A DNA stretch of 61,370 nucleotides, taken from the NCBI RefSeq assembly GCF_000424585.1, contig NZ_AUKE01000021.1, positions 1 to 61,370 on the forward strand, written 5' to 3'. Of the stretch, positions 1-8,512 are shown piece after piece; positions within the stretch are counted from its first letter, which is position 1; each line of letters opens with the position of its first letter. The translations under genes and the position numbers were made by a program. Source of the DNA: Butyrivibrio sp. MC2013. GTDB lineage: Bacteria; Bacillota; Clostridia; Lachnospirales; Lachnospiraceae. Below the pieces are notes generated by a model. The model worked only from the letters and a program-made list of their open reading frames with translations, had not been told where the DNA came from and searched no databases.

Positions 1-639
1 ACTTTTCAGATAGCGCTTTATTAGTTGAACTACACGTTCATCCTTCACATTCTTTCTGAGGAGATTGATAAGGATTTCATGATTCAAGGTGTCGAAATAC
101 TTTGATAAATCCAAGACTACTGCAAAAGTGTAACCTTGTTCTGCGTATTCTTTTACCTTCTGTATAGCGTCCTTTGCGCTTCTGTTAGGACGATAGCCGT
201 AGCTTCCGTCCACAAACAACGGTTCATAGATTGGCACTAACTGTTGAGTTATTGCCTGTTGGAGTGTTCGGTCTATCACGGTAGGTATGCCAAGCTTACG
301 CACACCACCATCTGGTTTTGGAATCTCAACTCGCCTGACTGGCGATGGAGTATACTTACCGCGGTATATGCGGTCAATTAACTCCTGCTGATGTTCCTTA
401 AGGTACGGAAGTGCCTCTTTGATGGTCATACCATCAATACCTGGCGCTCCCTTGTTTGCCTTAACTCTTTTATACGCTCTGTTAAAGTTGTCCTTATACA
501 GTATCGCTTCCAAGAGCTTCGGCTGTGCACTGTCTCTTTCTTTCCATATCCGATTGAATGACCTAGGCGCTTTCGCATACCCTTCGTGTTCCGCACTATC
601 TCTTTGCAAACAGCCATTATTATCCATGTTTTCTGCCAT
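1..639 (-). CDS. ltrA: Group II intron reverse transcriptase/maturase, N-terminal part (runs off the window)
   Basis: The frame stays open from an ATG at 639 to base 1, so 213 codons are visible and the rest lies outside the window. The translation contains typical group II intron RT stretches: GAPGIDGMT, the RT1-2 region IPKPDGGVRKLGIPTVIDR, SYGYRPNRSA, and LDLSKYFDTLNH, where the first catalytic aspartate of the polymerase lies. The protein would reverse transcribe the intron and help it splice. An AGGAGG lies about 11 bases upstream of the ATG. The YADD box, maturase domain and any endonuclease domain are not in view, so intactness cannot be judged. Confidence 0.93.
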   Translation of the reverse strand, partial: MAENMDNNGCLQRDSAEHEGYAKAPRSFNRIWKERDSAQPKLLEAILYKDNFNRAYKRVKANKGAPGIDGMTIKEALPYLKEHQQELIDRIYRGKYTPSPVRRVEIPKPDGGVRKLGIPTVIDRTLQQAITQQLVPIYEPLFVDGSYGYRPNRSAKDAIQKVKEYAEQGYTFAVVLDLSKYFDTLNHEILINLLRKNVKDERVVQLIKRYLKS

Positions 640-1111
640 TAACGGTCATTCCTCCTTTCTCGGTCATACTTAAGACTCCTACTGATTCGGTCCTTCGGTT
701 AGCATGTCCATGTTTCCATGTCCATATCCCTACTATGACCTCTGCTGACTTCTGCGTGTTCAGCACCGCCTCGTTTCCTTGTACGGTGGTTACTCCTTTC
801 AGAGCGTTTCACACAGACCTCCCTAGGTACCACACGTTTCTTCCTCTCCATCCATCTGTCTCATTTATCATGCATGATTCCGTGTAGTTATTGGGCTTTG
901 ACTTGAATTGCAGCCTTACCCTCATGCATGACCTCATATGAGATTTCTGTTCGTCAGACCAGAGATTTGCCCGTGGGTTAGTGTGTTTCCCACATCCAGC
1001 TTCCTTCAGATTCCACCTCGCGGCGGACACCCTTGCCTTCGGCTATATCCTTCCCACTACCAGGCGGATTCGGGACTTTAACCCGTTAGAAACGTGCGCC
1101 GCTAGGCGCAC
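1..1111 (-). mobile_element. Group IIC intron, 5' portion (5' boundary at 1111)
   Basis: On the minus strand the element begins with GTGCGCC at 1111, a group II intron 5' end. The RNA that follows (1111 down to about 640) carries stretches that I recall from the class C intron of Oceanobacillus iheyensis, such as CAAGGGTGTCCG, GGAATCTGAAGGAAGC, CATATGAGG, GGGAGGTCTG and AGAAGTCAGCAGAGGTCATA. The maturase frame starts at 639, in the usual domain IV position. Domains V and VI are beyond the left edge. The upstream flank is a hairpin followed by TTTTTATT, the terminator-type target preferred by class C introns. Confidence 0.9.
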
Positions 1112-1119
1112 AATAAAAA

Positions 1120-1155
1120 GGCACTTCGAGCATCTACTCGAAGCGCCTTTGCTTC
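1120..1155 (-). promoter_or_regulatory. Leader with alternative hairpins (terminator 1120-1147, short hairpin 1140-1155)
   Basis: On the minus strand the sequence can form GAAGC-AAAGGC-GCTTC (1155-1140). Alternatively it can form an 11-bp hairpin (1147-1120) followed by TTTTTATT, an intrinsic terminator. The two share bases and exclude each other. A consensus promoter lies just upstream, so this looks like an attenuator leader for the next gene on the minus strand. That gene is now separated from it by the group II intron and lies off-window. Nearly the same design precedes glnN and asnB. It could instead be only the terminator of amt. Confidence 0.65.
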
Positions 1156-1164
1156 ACGAAAAGA

Positions 1165-1193
1165 ATAATACTTCCATCGCGAAGCGGTGTCAA
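1165..1193 (-). promoter_or_regulatory. Sigma-70-type promoter downstream of amt
   Basis: TTGACA (1193-1188), a 17-base spacer and TATTAT (1170-1165) form a near-consensus promoter on the minus strand. It lies between the amt stop codon and the attenuator-like hairpins. Transcription would start about 10 bases before the short hairpin at 1155. Confidence 0.65.
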
Positions 1194-1201
1194 GAACTAT
1201 T

Positions 1202-2974
1202 TTATTCAACATCCTGAAGAGCTTCAAAGTCTTCTTCACCGGTACGGATCTTGATAACCTTGCTAACAGGATATACGAAGATCTTGCCATCGCCTATCTT
1301 GCCGGTGTAGAGAGCTTTCTTGGCAGCTTCTACAACGCTTTCTACAGGGATCTTGGATACTACTACTTCCAGCTTGATCTTGGGAAGGAGGGTCATATCC
1401 ATCTCTACGCCTCTGTACATCTTGCCAGCACCCTTCTGGATACCGCAGCCTGTAACCTGAGTAACTGTGATACCTGTTACGCCCAGTTCATTGAGAGCTC
1501 TCTTGATCTTGTCATAACGGGAAAGCTTGGTGATGATGACTACCTTGTTCATGCCGGTCTCAAGGCTGGTGCCTGCAGCATGATCAGCAAAGTTAACAAC
1601 AGGTACGGAAGCCTTCTTTGCAGCGTCACTTGCTGCATCATATTCACTGATTCCTACGCTGGTGTTCTCGTTTTCGCTAAGGTATGCACCTGTCATATCA
1701 ACGATGGAGAAGCCTTCATAAGCAGATGCAAGGCCATGCTCCATGGAATCCAGACCTTCGATCTCTTCTTCCTCAGATACACGAAGTCCAACAGTCTTCT
1801 TGATAACAGTAAATGTAAGAGTGATAGTAACAACAGTCCAAAGGATGGTCACGCCCATACCGCCAAGCTGCTTGATAAGCTGACTTGCTCCACCGCCGTA
1901 GAAGAGACCCTTAGTGATTCCTGCAAGCTCAAATCCGGGAGCTGTATCAGTAGCAAAGAGACCTACTGCAATGGTACCCCAGATACCGTTGAGCATATGT
2001 ACAGCAACAGCACCTACCGGATCATCAACATGAGATACATGATCATTGAACCATACGCCCAGTACTACCAGGAGACCTGCTACAGCGCCGATTATAGCTG
2101 CGCCTGCGCAGTCAGTAACATCACAAGGAGCTGTGATAGCTACAAGGCCTGCAAGAGATGCATTGAGACACATGGATACATCAGGCTTGCCATATTTGAT
2201 CCATGTAAAGCACATACATACAACAGTTGCTACAGCAGGTGCTACAGTGGTAGTAAGGAATACAGATCCCAGTGTAGGTATATCAGTTGCAGCGGCTCCG
2301 TTAAAGCCGTACCAACCAAGCCAAAGAATGAATACACCAAGTGCTGCGATTACCAGGTTGTGTCCGGGGAAAGCATTGACTTTTGTAACTTTACCATCTT
2401 TGTCCCTTTCAAACTTGCCAATACGGGGTCCAAGCATCCATGCACCGATAAGAGCACAGATACCGCCTACCATATGAATGCAGTTAGAACCTGCATAATC
2501 GTGGAAGCCCCACTGTGCCAGGAAGCCGCCGCCCCATGTCCAATGTGCTTCAATAGGATAAATGATTGCTGAAATGATCGCCGAGTACAAACAGTAACTT
2601 GAGAATTTGGTACGCTCTGCCATGGAACCTGACACTATGGTAGCTGTGGTTGCGCAGAATACAAGGTTAAATACAAATGCGGAATAATCAAAACCGCTAT
2701 AGCTGGAAAATACATCAAAGGATAAAGCTCCTGCAAAACCATGCAGAACATTTTCTCCCAGCATAAGTGATGCACCGCAGATAAACCACATCACAGTACC
2801 TATACAAAAGTCCATAAGGTTCTTCATGATGATATTACCTGCATTCTTTGCCCTGGTGAAGCCTGCCTCACACATTGCAAAACCTGCCTGCATCCAGAAT
2901 ACCAACGCCGCGCCTGCCAAAAACCAGACGCCAAATACCTGACTAGTGATCACTTCCATAATCTGATCTGTCAT
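1202..2974 (-). CDS. amt: Ammonium transporter with fused C-terminal PII (GlnK-like) domain
   Basis: The 590-residue protein has two parts. Residues about 1-430 are a polytopic Amt/Mep ammonium channel (QAGFAMCEAGFTRAKNAGN near the start, then GWYGFNGAA and many hydrophobic segments). About residues 480-590 are a complete PII domain with the T-loop region GAGKMYRG and the C-terminal signature TGKIGDGKIFVYPV. Fusion places the nitrogen sensor on the channel it would normally gate by binding. I chose the ATG at 2974 because GGGAGG lies 9-10 bases upstream; the ATG at 3013 lies inside a terminator hairpin. It follows glnN on the same strand, which fits ammonium assimilation. Confidence 0.95.
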   Translation of the reverse strand: MTDQIMEVITSQVFGVWFLAGAALVFWMQAGFAMCEAGFTRAKNAGNIIMKNLMDFCIGTVMWFICGASLMLGENVLHGFAGALSFDVFSSYSGFDYSAFVFNLVFCATTATIVSGSMAERTKFSSYCLYSAIISAIIYPIEAHWTWGGGFLAQWGFHDYAGSNCIHMVGGICALIGAWMLGPRIGKFERDKDGKVTKVNAFPGHNLVIAALGVFILWLGWYGFNGAAATDIPTLGSVFLTTTVAPAVATVVCMCFTWIKYGKPDVSMCLNASLAGLVAITAPCDVTDCAGAAIIGAVAGLLVVLGVWFNDHVSHVDDPVGAVAVHMLNGIWGTIAVGLFATDTAPGFELAGITKGLFYGGGASQLIKQLGGMGVTILWTVVTITLTFTVIKKTVGLRVSEEEEIEGLDSMEHGLASAYEGFSIVDMTGAYLSENENTSVGISEYDAASDAAKKASVPVVNFADHAAGTSLETGMNKVVIITKLSRYDKIKRALNELGVTGITVTQVTGCGIQKGAGKMYRGVEMDMTLLPKIKLEVVVSKIPVESVVEAAKKALYTGKIGDGKIFVYPVSKVIKIRTGEEDFEALQDVE

Positions 2975-3004
2975 ATTTTTTTCCTCCCTTAATGAAATAA
3001 TAAA

Positions 3005-3056
3005 AGCAGCCATCCCTGCAAATGTATGGTTTCCACAACGCTGCGGGATGACTGCT
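3005..3056 (-). terminator. Terminator or attenuator between glnN and amt
   Basis: A 12-bp stem (arms 3045-3056 and 3005-3016) encloses a loop that can fold a smaller hairpin. On the minus strand it is followed by TTTTATTATTT. It sits after the glnN stop and just before the amt ribosome binding site, so it could end the glnN transcript or attenuate amt. It lacks the (A/G)AAGGC hairpin of the other nitrogen leaders. Confidence 0.6.
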
Positions 3057-3084
3057 ATTTTCTATTTTCTATTTTTGCCAAGAA

Positions 3085-5184
3085 TTAATATACTGAGAAG
3101 AGAAGCTTGCCATAGCTGGGGAAAGGCCAGCATTCTTCGCTGGAGAGCATCTCTGCTTCGTCTACGTGCTTTCTGAGGTGCTCCATCTTTGGAAGCACAT
3201 CATCTCTGATTGCCTTGGATGTCTCTAGCACGTCATCGTATTTCTTGAGATTCTCCAGTGCCTCTTCCAGATCTCTGACTCTGAGCAGGATGTAATCTGT
3301 CAGCTCTGACAGACGCTCCATGGTAGCGATCTCATAATTGCACTTTACATTAGGGCTTACTGACTTCATAAGAGATGTGGTCTCTGCCAGTCTGTGGAGA
3401 TAGTGCTCAATTGCAGGCAGATAGTTCTTTCTGACCATATCTACCATGGTGAGACCTTCGATATTTACTGTCTTGCAGTAGTTCTCCAGCATGATCTCAC
3501 ATCTGGAATTAAGCTCTGTCTCTGTGAATACCTTGTGCTCAGTGAGCATGTCCACATTCTTCTGATCCAGAAGACGAGGCATAGCATCTGCTGTAGTCTT
3601 GAGGTTTAAAAGGCCTCTGACCTCAGTGGCTTCCTTAACCCATTCATCACTGTAGCCGTTACCGTTGAAGAGGATCCTCTCATGAGCCTTGATTGTCTCC
3701 TTGATCAGTTCATGGAGCTCTGTTTCAAAATCCTCTGCCTTTTCAAGTCTGTCAGCAAACTGCTTAAGACTCTCTGCAACTGCAGCATTGAGCATGATAT
3801 TGCAGCATGCGATGGAGTTGGATGAACCCAGTGAACGGAATTCAAACTTGTTACCGGTAAAAGCAAAAGGTGATGTACGGTTCCTATCTGTAGTATCTCT
3901 GGAAAATCTGGGAAGTGCATGTACACCCAGCTTCATGGTTACCTTCTCCCGGCCTACATAAGGAGTATCATTCTTGATAGCATCCAGGATAGCTGAAAGC
4001 TCATCACCAAGGAATATAGAAATGATAGCCGGAGGTGCCTCATTTGCTCCCAGTCTGTGGTCATTGCCTGCTGTAGCAACAGAGAGTCTCAGGAGATCCT
4101 GATAATCATCTACAGCCTGGATAACAGCACAGAGGAATGTGAGGAACTGCGCATTTTCATAAGGTGTCTCGCCGGGAGATAAGAGGTTCACGCCTGTATC
4201 TGTAGCCATTGACCAGTTATTGTGCTTACCGGATCCGTTTACTCCTGCAAAAGGCTTCTCGTGAAGCAAACATACCATACCATGACGTCTTGCTACCTTC
4301 TGCATGATCTCCATAGTCAGCTGGTTATTATCTGTAGCCACGTTTGTAGTGGAGAAGATAGGTGCCAGCTCGTGCTGAGCAGGTGCTACCTCATTGTGCT
4401 CAGTCTTAGCCAGGATACCCAGCTTCCAGAGCTCATTATTGAGGTCTTCCATAAACTCGCTTACTCTTGGCTTGATCACGCCAAAGTAGTGATCATCCAG
4501 CTCCTGTCCCTTGGGGGGCATAGCACCAAAGAGTGTACGACCTGTATATACAAGGTCAGGTCTCTTCTCGAACATTTCCTTATCTACCAGGAAGTATTCC
4601 TGTTCAGGTCCTACGCTTGTACGTACATATTTTACTTCTGTACCAAAGAGCTTTAATATACGCTTAGCCTGACGGTTAAGTGCCTGCATGGATCTAAGAA
4701 GAGGAGTCTTCTTATCCAGGGCATCACCTGAATAGGAACAAAAGGCTGTAGGGATACACAGTGTATGATCCTTGATAAAGGCATAGGATGTGGGATCCCA
4801 GGCTGTATAGCCTCTTGCTTCAAAGGTAGCTCTCAGTCCACCTGAAGGGAAGGATGAAGCATCAGGCTCGCCCTTGATCAGTTCCTTGCCGGAGAATTCC
4901 ATGATCACGCCGCCGTCGGGTGAAGGACTGATAAAGCTGTCATGCTTTTCTGCTGTCACGCCTGTAAGAGGCTGGAACCAATGAGTAAAATGTGTTGCGC
5001 CTTTTTCTATTGCCCAGTCGCGCATTTCTGCTGCAACTGCTTCTGCTACAGCTTCATTTAATTTTACATTTTCATCAATGGTTTTTCTAAGTGAATTATA
5101 AACATCAGATGATAATCTGGCCCTCATCACCCTGTCGTCAAATACCATTGAACCAAAAATCTCAGGTACATTTGTTTTTTCCAT
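3085..5184 (-). CDS. glnN: Glutamine synthetase type III
   Basis: The 699-residue length and the sequence ([83 protein letters not shown]) match the GlnN family of type III glutamine synthetases. These are about 700 residues rather than the 440-470 of GlnA. The enzyme makes glutamine from glutamate, ammonia and ATP in the cytoplasm, as a dodecamer in this family. The start is an ATG preceded by AAGGAGGA. It lies between asnB and amt on the same strand, forming a nitrogen-assimilation block with its own leader. Confidence 0.97.
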   Translation of the reverse strand: MEKTNVPEIFGSMVFDDRVMRARLSSDVYNSLRKTIDENVKLNEAVAEAVAAEMRDWAIEKGATHFTHWFQPLTGVTAEKHDSFISPSPDGGVIMEFSGKELIKGEPDASSFPSGGLRATFEARGYTAWDPTSYAFIKDHTLCIPTAFCSYSGDALDKKTPLLRSMQALNRQAKRILKLFGTEVKYVRTSVGPEQEYFLVDKEMFEKRPDLVYTGRTLFGAMPPKGQELDDHYFGVIKPRVSEFMEDLNNELWKLGILAKTEHNEVAPAQHELAPIFSTTNVATDNNQLTMEIMQKVARRHGMVCLLHEKPFAGVNGSGKHNNWSMATDTGVNLLSPGETPYENAQFLTFLCAVIQAVDDYQDLLRLSVATAGNDHRLGANEAPPAIISIFLGDELSAILDAIKNDTPYVGREKVTMKLGVHALPRFSRDTTDRNRTSPFAFTGNKFEFRSLGSSNSIACCNIMLNAAVAESLKQFADRLEKAEDFETELHELIKETIKAHERILFNGNGYSDEWVKEATEVRGLLNLKTTADAMPRLLDQKNVDMLTEHKVFTETELNSRCEIMLENYCKTVNIEGLTMVDMVRKNYLPAIEHYLHRLAETTSLMKSVSPNVKCNYEIATMERLSELTDYILLRVRDLEEALENLKKYDDVLETSKAIRDDVLPKMEHLRKHVDEAEMLSSEECWPFPSYGKLLFSVY

Positions 5185-5255
5185 ACTCTTCCTCCTTATG
5201 CCTCATGAAAAATATTATTTTTTTGATAAAAATAGAATTTTATGGGAAAGAGATA

Positions 5256-5314
5256 GGCGCCCCGGAGTGTCTGCTTACTCCGAGACGCCTTTGTCTCATT
5301 CTGGCTCTGTTATA
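5256..5314 (-). promoter_or_regulatory. glnN promoter -10 and attenuator-like leader
   Basis: A possible -10 box TATAAC lies at 5314-5309; the -35 region is weak. About 11 bases later comes GAGAC-AAAGGC-GTCTC (5297-5282). Its 3' arm overlaps a 13-bp hairpin (5289-5256) with an 8-base loop and G-U pairs only as imperfections. The run of T after the large hairpin is broken (TATCTCTTTCCC), so termination may be weak. The arrangement matches the asnB leader and the leader at 1120-1155. Confidence 0.55.
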
Positions 5315-5391
5315 TTTTTTTTACATTTATATACGTTTTATCTAATTTATCCCTGCACCATTGCTCAGATAAATATTTAAATGAGGTAGGT

Positions 5392-5444
5392 GTCAAAAGT
5401 TCATATTCGATTTCGAGCAAGCTCGAATCGAAATGACTTTTGAC
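5392..5444. repeat. Imperfect palindrome downstream of asnB
   Basis: GTCAAAAGT and ACTTTTGAC form the ends of a roughly 53-base imperfect inverted repeat whose core is TCGAGCAAGCTCGA. It starts about 10 bases after the asnB stop. It could act as a stem-loop that ends or protects the asnB mRNA, but no T run follows directly. A dispersed palindromic repeat is the alternative. Confidence 0.5.
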
Positions 5445-5454
5445 CCTTACGTCA

Positions 5455-7164
5455 TCAGATACCACTATCACCGTAATTAGAAAGGACTCTTGCGGAAGGA
5501 TCATTTACATTACACCCTTCCCAGTTCTTATTGGGCATCCAGAAATCTGCTACCATTTCTGACTGACCGGGATAGTATTTTTCGAAAATATCACGGTACA
5601 ATAATGATTCCTTGGTAAAGGGCCTTGCATGTTCATATTTACTAATGCCCTCTTCAAACTCTTCATCTGTATAGCTGCGTTCTGCAAGAGCAGCCAGATC
5701 ATCCTTGAGTGAATGACCTACAGCATCTGAAAATGCTGCCTTTTCTCTCCAAAGGATACTCTCAGGTATAAGCTCATCTGCTTCAAAGGCTTTCCTTAGA
5801 AGGTATTTGCCCTTGCCGTAGGTGTTCATCTTCATGGCAGGATCTATGGACATGCAATAGCTTACAAAATCCAGATCTCCAAAGGGTACTCTTGCTTCTA
5901 ATGAGTGTGCGCTGATACAGCGGTCTGCTCTGAGCACATCATACATATGTATCTCGCGAATGCGCTTCTCGGATTCCTTTTGGAATTCCTCGGCATTTGG
6001 AGCAAAATCAGTATATTTATATCCGAAGATCTCATCTGAGATCTCGCCGGTGAGGATAACTCTGGAATCAGACTGCTCATGGATCGCCTTACACAGAAGG
6101 TACATACCCATAGAAGCTCTGACTGTTGTGATATCATATGTACCAAGAGCCTTGATAACTTCTTCTAATGCATATACAACATCCTTTTCACTGATAATGA
6201 CTTCATGATGATCGGAATGAATGTAGTCAGCAACCTCTCTGGCATATTTCAGATCTATGGCATCTATGTCCATACCGATGGCCCAGGTCTGAAGAGGCTT
6301 ATCTATCATGGATGCTGCAATGCCGCACACAAGTGATGAATCAAGTCCGCCTGATAATAGAAATGCAACAGGTGAATCGGAATCCAGACGCTTGGCCACT
6401 CCTTCTACGAGGAGATCATGGATGTGGTCTGTAACACTGTCCATATCATCCTTTACAAACTCATCAACCCTGGACATATCCCTGTAGCATACAAATTCGC
6501 CATCCTTGAAATAATGTCCCGGAGGAAAAGGATATATCTTATCAGTAAGAGCTACTATATTCTTTGGCTCAGAAGCAAATACATAGGAGCCTTCCTCTGT
6601 CCTTCCATAATACAAAGGCCTGATACCTATGGGATCTCTGGCTGCGATATAGCTGTCAGTCTCGACATCGTAGATCACGCAAGCGTACTCGGCATCCAGC
6701 TTTGCAAACATCTCTGTACCATATTCATGGTAGAGCGCCGGCAGGATCTCACAATCAGAACTGCTGATAAAGCTATAACCTTTATCCTCAAGCTCTTCTC
6801 TGATCTTTCTAAAGCCGTAGATCTCGCCGTTACATACGCATAAGATCTTGCTCCCTTCAGGAAGCGTCCTTTCTGTGACAGGAAGCATGGTCAGCTCTTT
6901 GGGCCCTGTCTTTCCAAGCTCTATAGCTCTCTCCTTTTCTTCTGCAGTCAGCTCCTGCCTGATGGTCTTCTTGTCTGCATAAGCAAAAGGCTGCATTCCC
7001 GCACAGGTAAGTCCCATTATTGAAAGTCTGTTAAAACCCAGGTAACCATTGCCCGTATTTATGATCCTGGCCGCATCCGGTCCTCTGGAATGAGTCCTTG
7101 AAAGGGCATCTTTAAACTTGTCAAAACTTACATCTTTACCTGTGACTGCAATAATGGAACACAT
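5455..7164 (-). CDS. asnB: Asparagine synthetase B (glutamine-hydrolysing)
   Basis: The 569-residue protein starts MCSIIAVTG, which exposes Cys2 as the nucleophile of the class II glutamine amidotransferase domain (about 1-220, with CNGEIYGF and ARDPIGIRPLYYG). The synthetase domain follows with the ATP pyrophosphatase loop SGGLDSS near residue 270 and the AsnB pattern SLEARVPFGD. It converts aspartate, glutamine and ATP to asparagine. A loop of about 40 residues around 62-105, inside the amidotransferase half, looks like a lineage-specific insertion. It has its own promoter and leader and precedes glnN. Confidence 0.96.
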   Translation of the reverse strand: MCSIIAVTGKDVSFDKFKDALSRTHSRGPDAARIINTGNGYLGFNRLSIMGLTCAGMQPFAYADKKTIRQELTAEEKERAIELGKTGPKELTMLPVTERTLPEGSKILCVCNGEIYGFRKIREELEDKGYSFISSSDCEILPALYHEYGTEMFAKLDAEYACVIYDVETDSYIAARDPIGIRPLYYGRTEEGSYVFASEPKNIVALTDKIYPFPPGHYFKDGEFVCYRDMSRVDEFVKDDMDSVTDHIHDLLVEGVAKRLDSDSPVAFLLSGGLDSSLVCGIAASMIDKPLQTWAIGMDIDAIDLKYAREVADYIHSDHHEVIISEKDVVYALEEVIKALGTYDITTVRASMGMYLLCKAIHEQSDSRVILTGEISDEIFGYKYTDFAPNAEEFQKESEKRIREIHMYDVLRADRCISAHSLEARVPFGDLDFVSYCMSIDPAMKMNTYGKGKYLLRKAFEADELIPESILWREKAAFSDAVGHSLKDDLAALAERSYTDEEFEEGISKYEHARPFTKESLLYRDIFEKYYPGQSEMVADFWMPNKNWEGCNVNDPSARVLSNYGDSGI

Positions 7165-7190
7165 ACTGCTTCCTCCTAAAAACGCGCAAA

Positions 7191-7270
7191 GGCGCCTTGG
7201 AGCTTTTTCTCTCCAAGACGCCTTCGTCTTTATAGTTTGTAATCATATTCCTCTTTTTGAGTCTTGTCAA
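7191..7270 (-). promoter_or_regulatory. asnB promoter and attenuator-like leader
   Basis: TTGACA (7270-7265), a 17-base spacer and TATGAT (7247-7242) form a strong promoter on the minus strand. Ten bases later comes a short hairpin AAGAC-GAAGGC-GTCTT (7230-7215). Its 3' arm is also the 5' arm of a 12-bp hairpin (7222-7191). TTTGCGCGTTTTT and the AGGAGG ribosome binding site follow. The transcript would begin almost at the short hairpin, so the leader is little more than the two competing structures. Confidence 0.65.
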
Positions 7271-7295
7271 TCGTTTTTTTATTTTTTGTCACAAA

Positions 7296-7595
7296 CTACT
7301 GAATAGTCAGGATATCAGAGAAGCCGGTAACTTCAAATATCTCCATGATCTCGGGGGTTACGCCTGTTACCAGCATGTCGCCTTGCTTGTTCATAGTCTT
7401 CTGTGCGGAAAGGAGTACTCTAAGGCCTGCACTGGAAATGTACTCAAGGGCAGACAGATCGAATACAAGATGGCTTGTAGCATCCAGCTCGCCCTTCAGT
7501 TCCTCTTCCAGCTGGGGAGATGTAGTGGTATCCAGTCTCCCGTGTAATGACACCTTAAGATCTCCACCATTCTGCTCTTTGCTGATGTTCAACAT
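7296..7595 (-). CDS. STAS-domain anti-sigma factor antagonist (SpoIIAA/RsbV type)
   Basis: The 99-residue protein is a single STAS domain. It has the pattern GRLDTTTSPQLEEEL near the start and SALEYISSAGLRVLL around residues 48-62. Ser54 or Ser55 is at the position phosphorylated by the partner kinase in SpoIIAA and RsbV. In such partner-switching systems the unphosphorylated form binds the anti-sigma kinase and frees the sigma factor. The RsbW-like kinase gene is directly upstream on the same strand. No sigma factor gene is in the neighbourhood, so the target is unknown. Confidence 0.9.
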   Translation of the reverse strand: MLNISKEQNGGDLKVSLHGRLDTTTSPQLEEELKGELDATSHLVFDLSALEYISSAGLRVLLSAQKTMNKQGDMLVTGVTPEIMEIFEVTGFSDILTIQ

Positions 7596-7629
7596 TTTAC
7601 TCTTCCTCCTTCACATCTACTATTTATGA

Positions 7630-8040
7630 TCAGCCTATCTTCTTGATAATACTGGTCTTGTTCATATTATTGACGTATTCGTATCTCACATCATCCATGC
7701 TCTTCTTGACCATAAATATACCAAGGCCGCCTATCTGCCTCTCTTCTGCAGGCAGAGAGACATCCGGATCCTCCCTGGAAAGAGGGTCATAGGGTATACC
7801 GCTGTCTATGAAGCTGATGATCACAGCGCCCTCTTCTTCATCATAGTCAAAGGTGATCGTGGCCTTACCCGAACCTTCAGGATAAGCATAGTTTGCAATA
7901 TTGACAAAAAGCTCCTCCACAGCGATATCTATCTGGGTCCTGGCTTTCATACTGCAGTCATAATGATCCAGATTCTCATCGATGTAATCAATTACTTTTG
8001 GGAGATTATCTACTACAGCGTCTATCTCTATTCTGTTCAC
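7630..8040 (-). CDS. RsbW/SpoIIAB-like serine kinase, anti-sigma regulatory factor
   Basis: The 136-residue protein is a HATPase_c domain of the anti-sigma kinase class. It has the N-box-like VEELFVNIANYAYPEGSG, an acidic FIDSGIPYDP segment, and GGLGIFMVKKSMDDVRYEY as the G2-like box. It probably phosphorylates the STAS protein encoded just downstream. I prefer the GTG at 8040, which has GGAGGG about 7 bases upstream; the ATG at 8067 has no ribosome binding site. It is third in a four-gene operon that starts with a PreA-like gene. Confidence 0.88.
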   Translation of the reverse strand: MNRIEIDAVVDNLPKVIDYIDENLDHYDCSMKARTQIDIAVEELFVNIANYAYPEGSGKATITFDYDEEEGAVIISFIDSGIPYDPLSREDPDVSLPAEERQIGGLGIFMVKKSMDDVRYEYVNNMNKTSIIKKIG

Positions 8041-8094
8041 GTCATCCCTCCACACCAGAACGATCATAATATAGTTCGTGCGAGTATATACGAT

Positions 8095-8511
8095 CTATTT
8101 ATCATCCGGAGACCAATTAGCCTGCAGGTCCTCAACCACTATATTCTCATCTACCTTGACGACGATCTGATAGTCATCCTCGTATACGATCTCACCGGGA
8201 AAATTGGTATAGACCACATAGTATGCGTGATTGTACCTTTCCAGCAGCCAGAGAAGAGGATTGATCATCTTCATCATCATATCGGAATTTTCCATCTTGA
8301 AATAGCAGATGACTTTTTCCTGCCTCTTGCACTGAGGAGGCCAAGGCAGCTCCTGAGCAAACCAGTCATCAATCTCTTTAAAGAGACCCACGTCCTCTTC
8401 ATCCATGACACCGTCTGTCACCATCTGATTAAGCATGCTAAAGATTCCTTTGCCGGTCCTGGTATTGGCGGCAAGTTCTTTGCCCTGGATCCTGCAATAT
8501 TTGAATTTCAT
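8095..8511 (-). CDS. Unknown protein, 138 residues
   Basis: I do not recognise this protein. It is soluble-looking, with no signal peptide or membrane segment. It has a central PWPPQCKRQEKVICYFK and an acidic C-terminal half rich in D, E and V. It starts two bases after the PreA-like stop codon, so the two are probably translationally coupled, and the anti-sigma kinase gene follows 54 bases on. The context suggests a role in the same switch, but nothing in the sequence shows what that role is. Confidence 0.7.
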   Translation of the reverse strand: MKFKYCRIQGKELAANTRTGKGIFSMLNQMVTDGVMDEEDVGLFKEIDDWFAQELPWPPQCKRQEKVICYFKMENSDMMMKMINPLLWLLERYNHAYYVVYTNFPGEIVYEDDYQIVVKVDENIVVEDLQANWSPDDK

Positions 8512-8512
8512 A

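Noticed and set aside
1187..2572. A 461-codon plus-strand open frame
   Set aside because: It lies wholly antisense to the amt-PII gene, is cysteine- and serine-rich with no family motif, and has no ribosome binding site. It is a shadow frame.
5256..7230. Classic ANTAR double-hairpin target
   Set aside because: Only one six-base-loop hairpin precedes each terminator-like stem; I found no second upstream hairpin. The loop likeness is kept as a lead, not a call.
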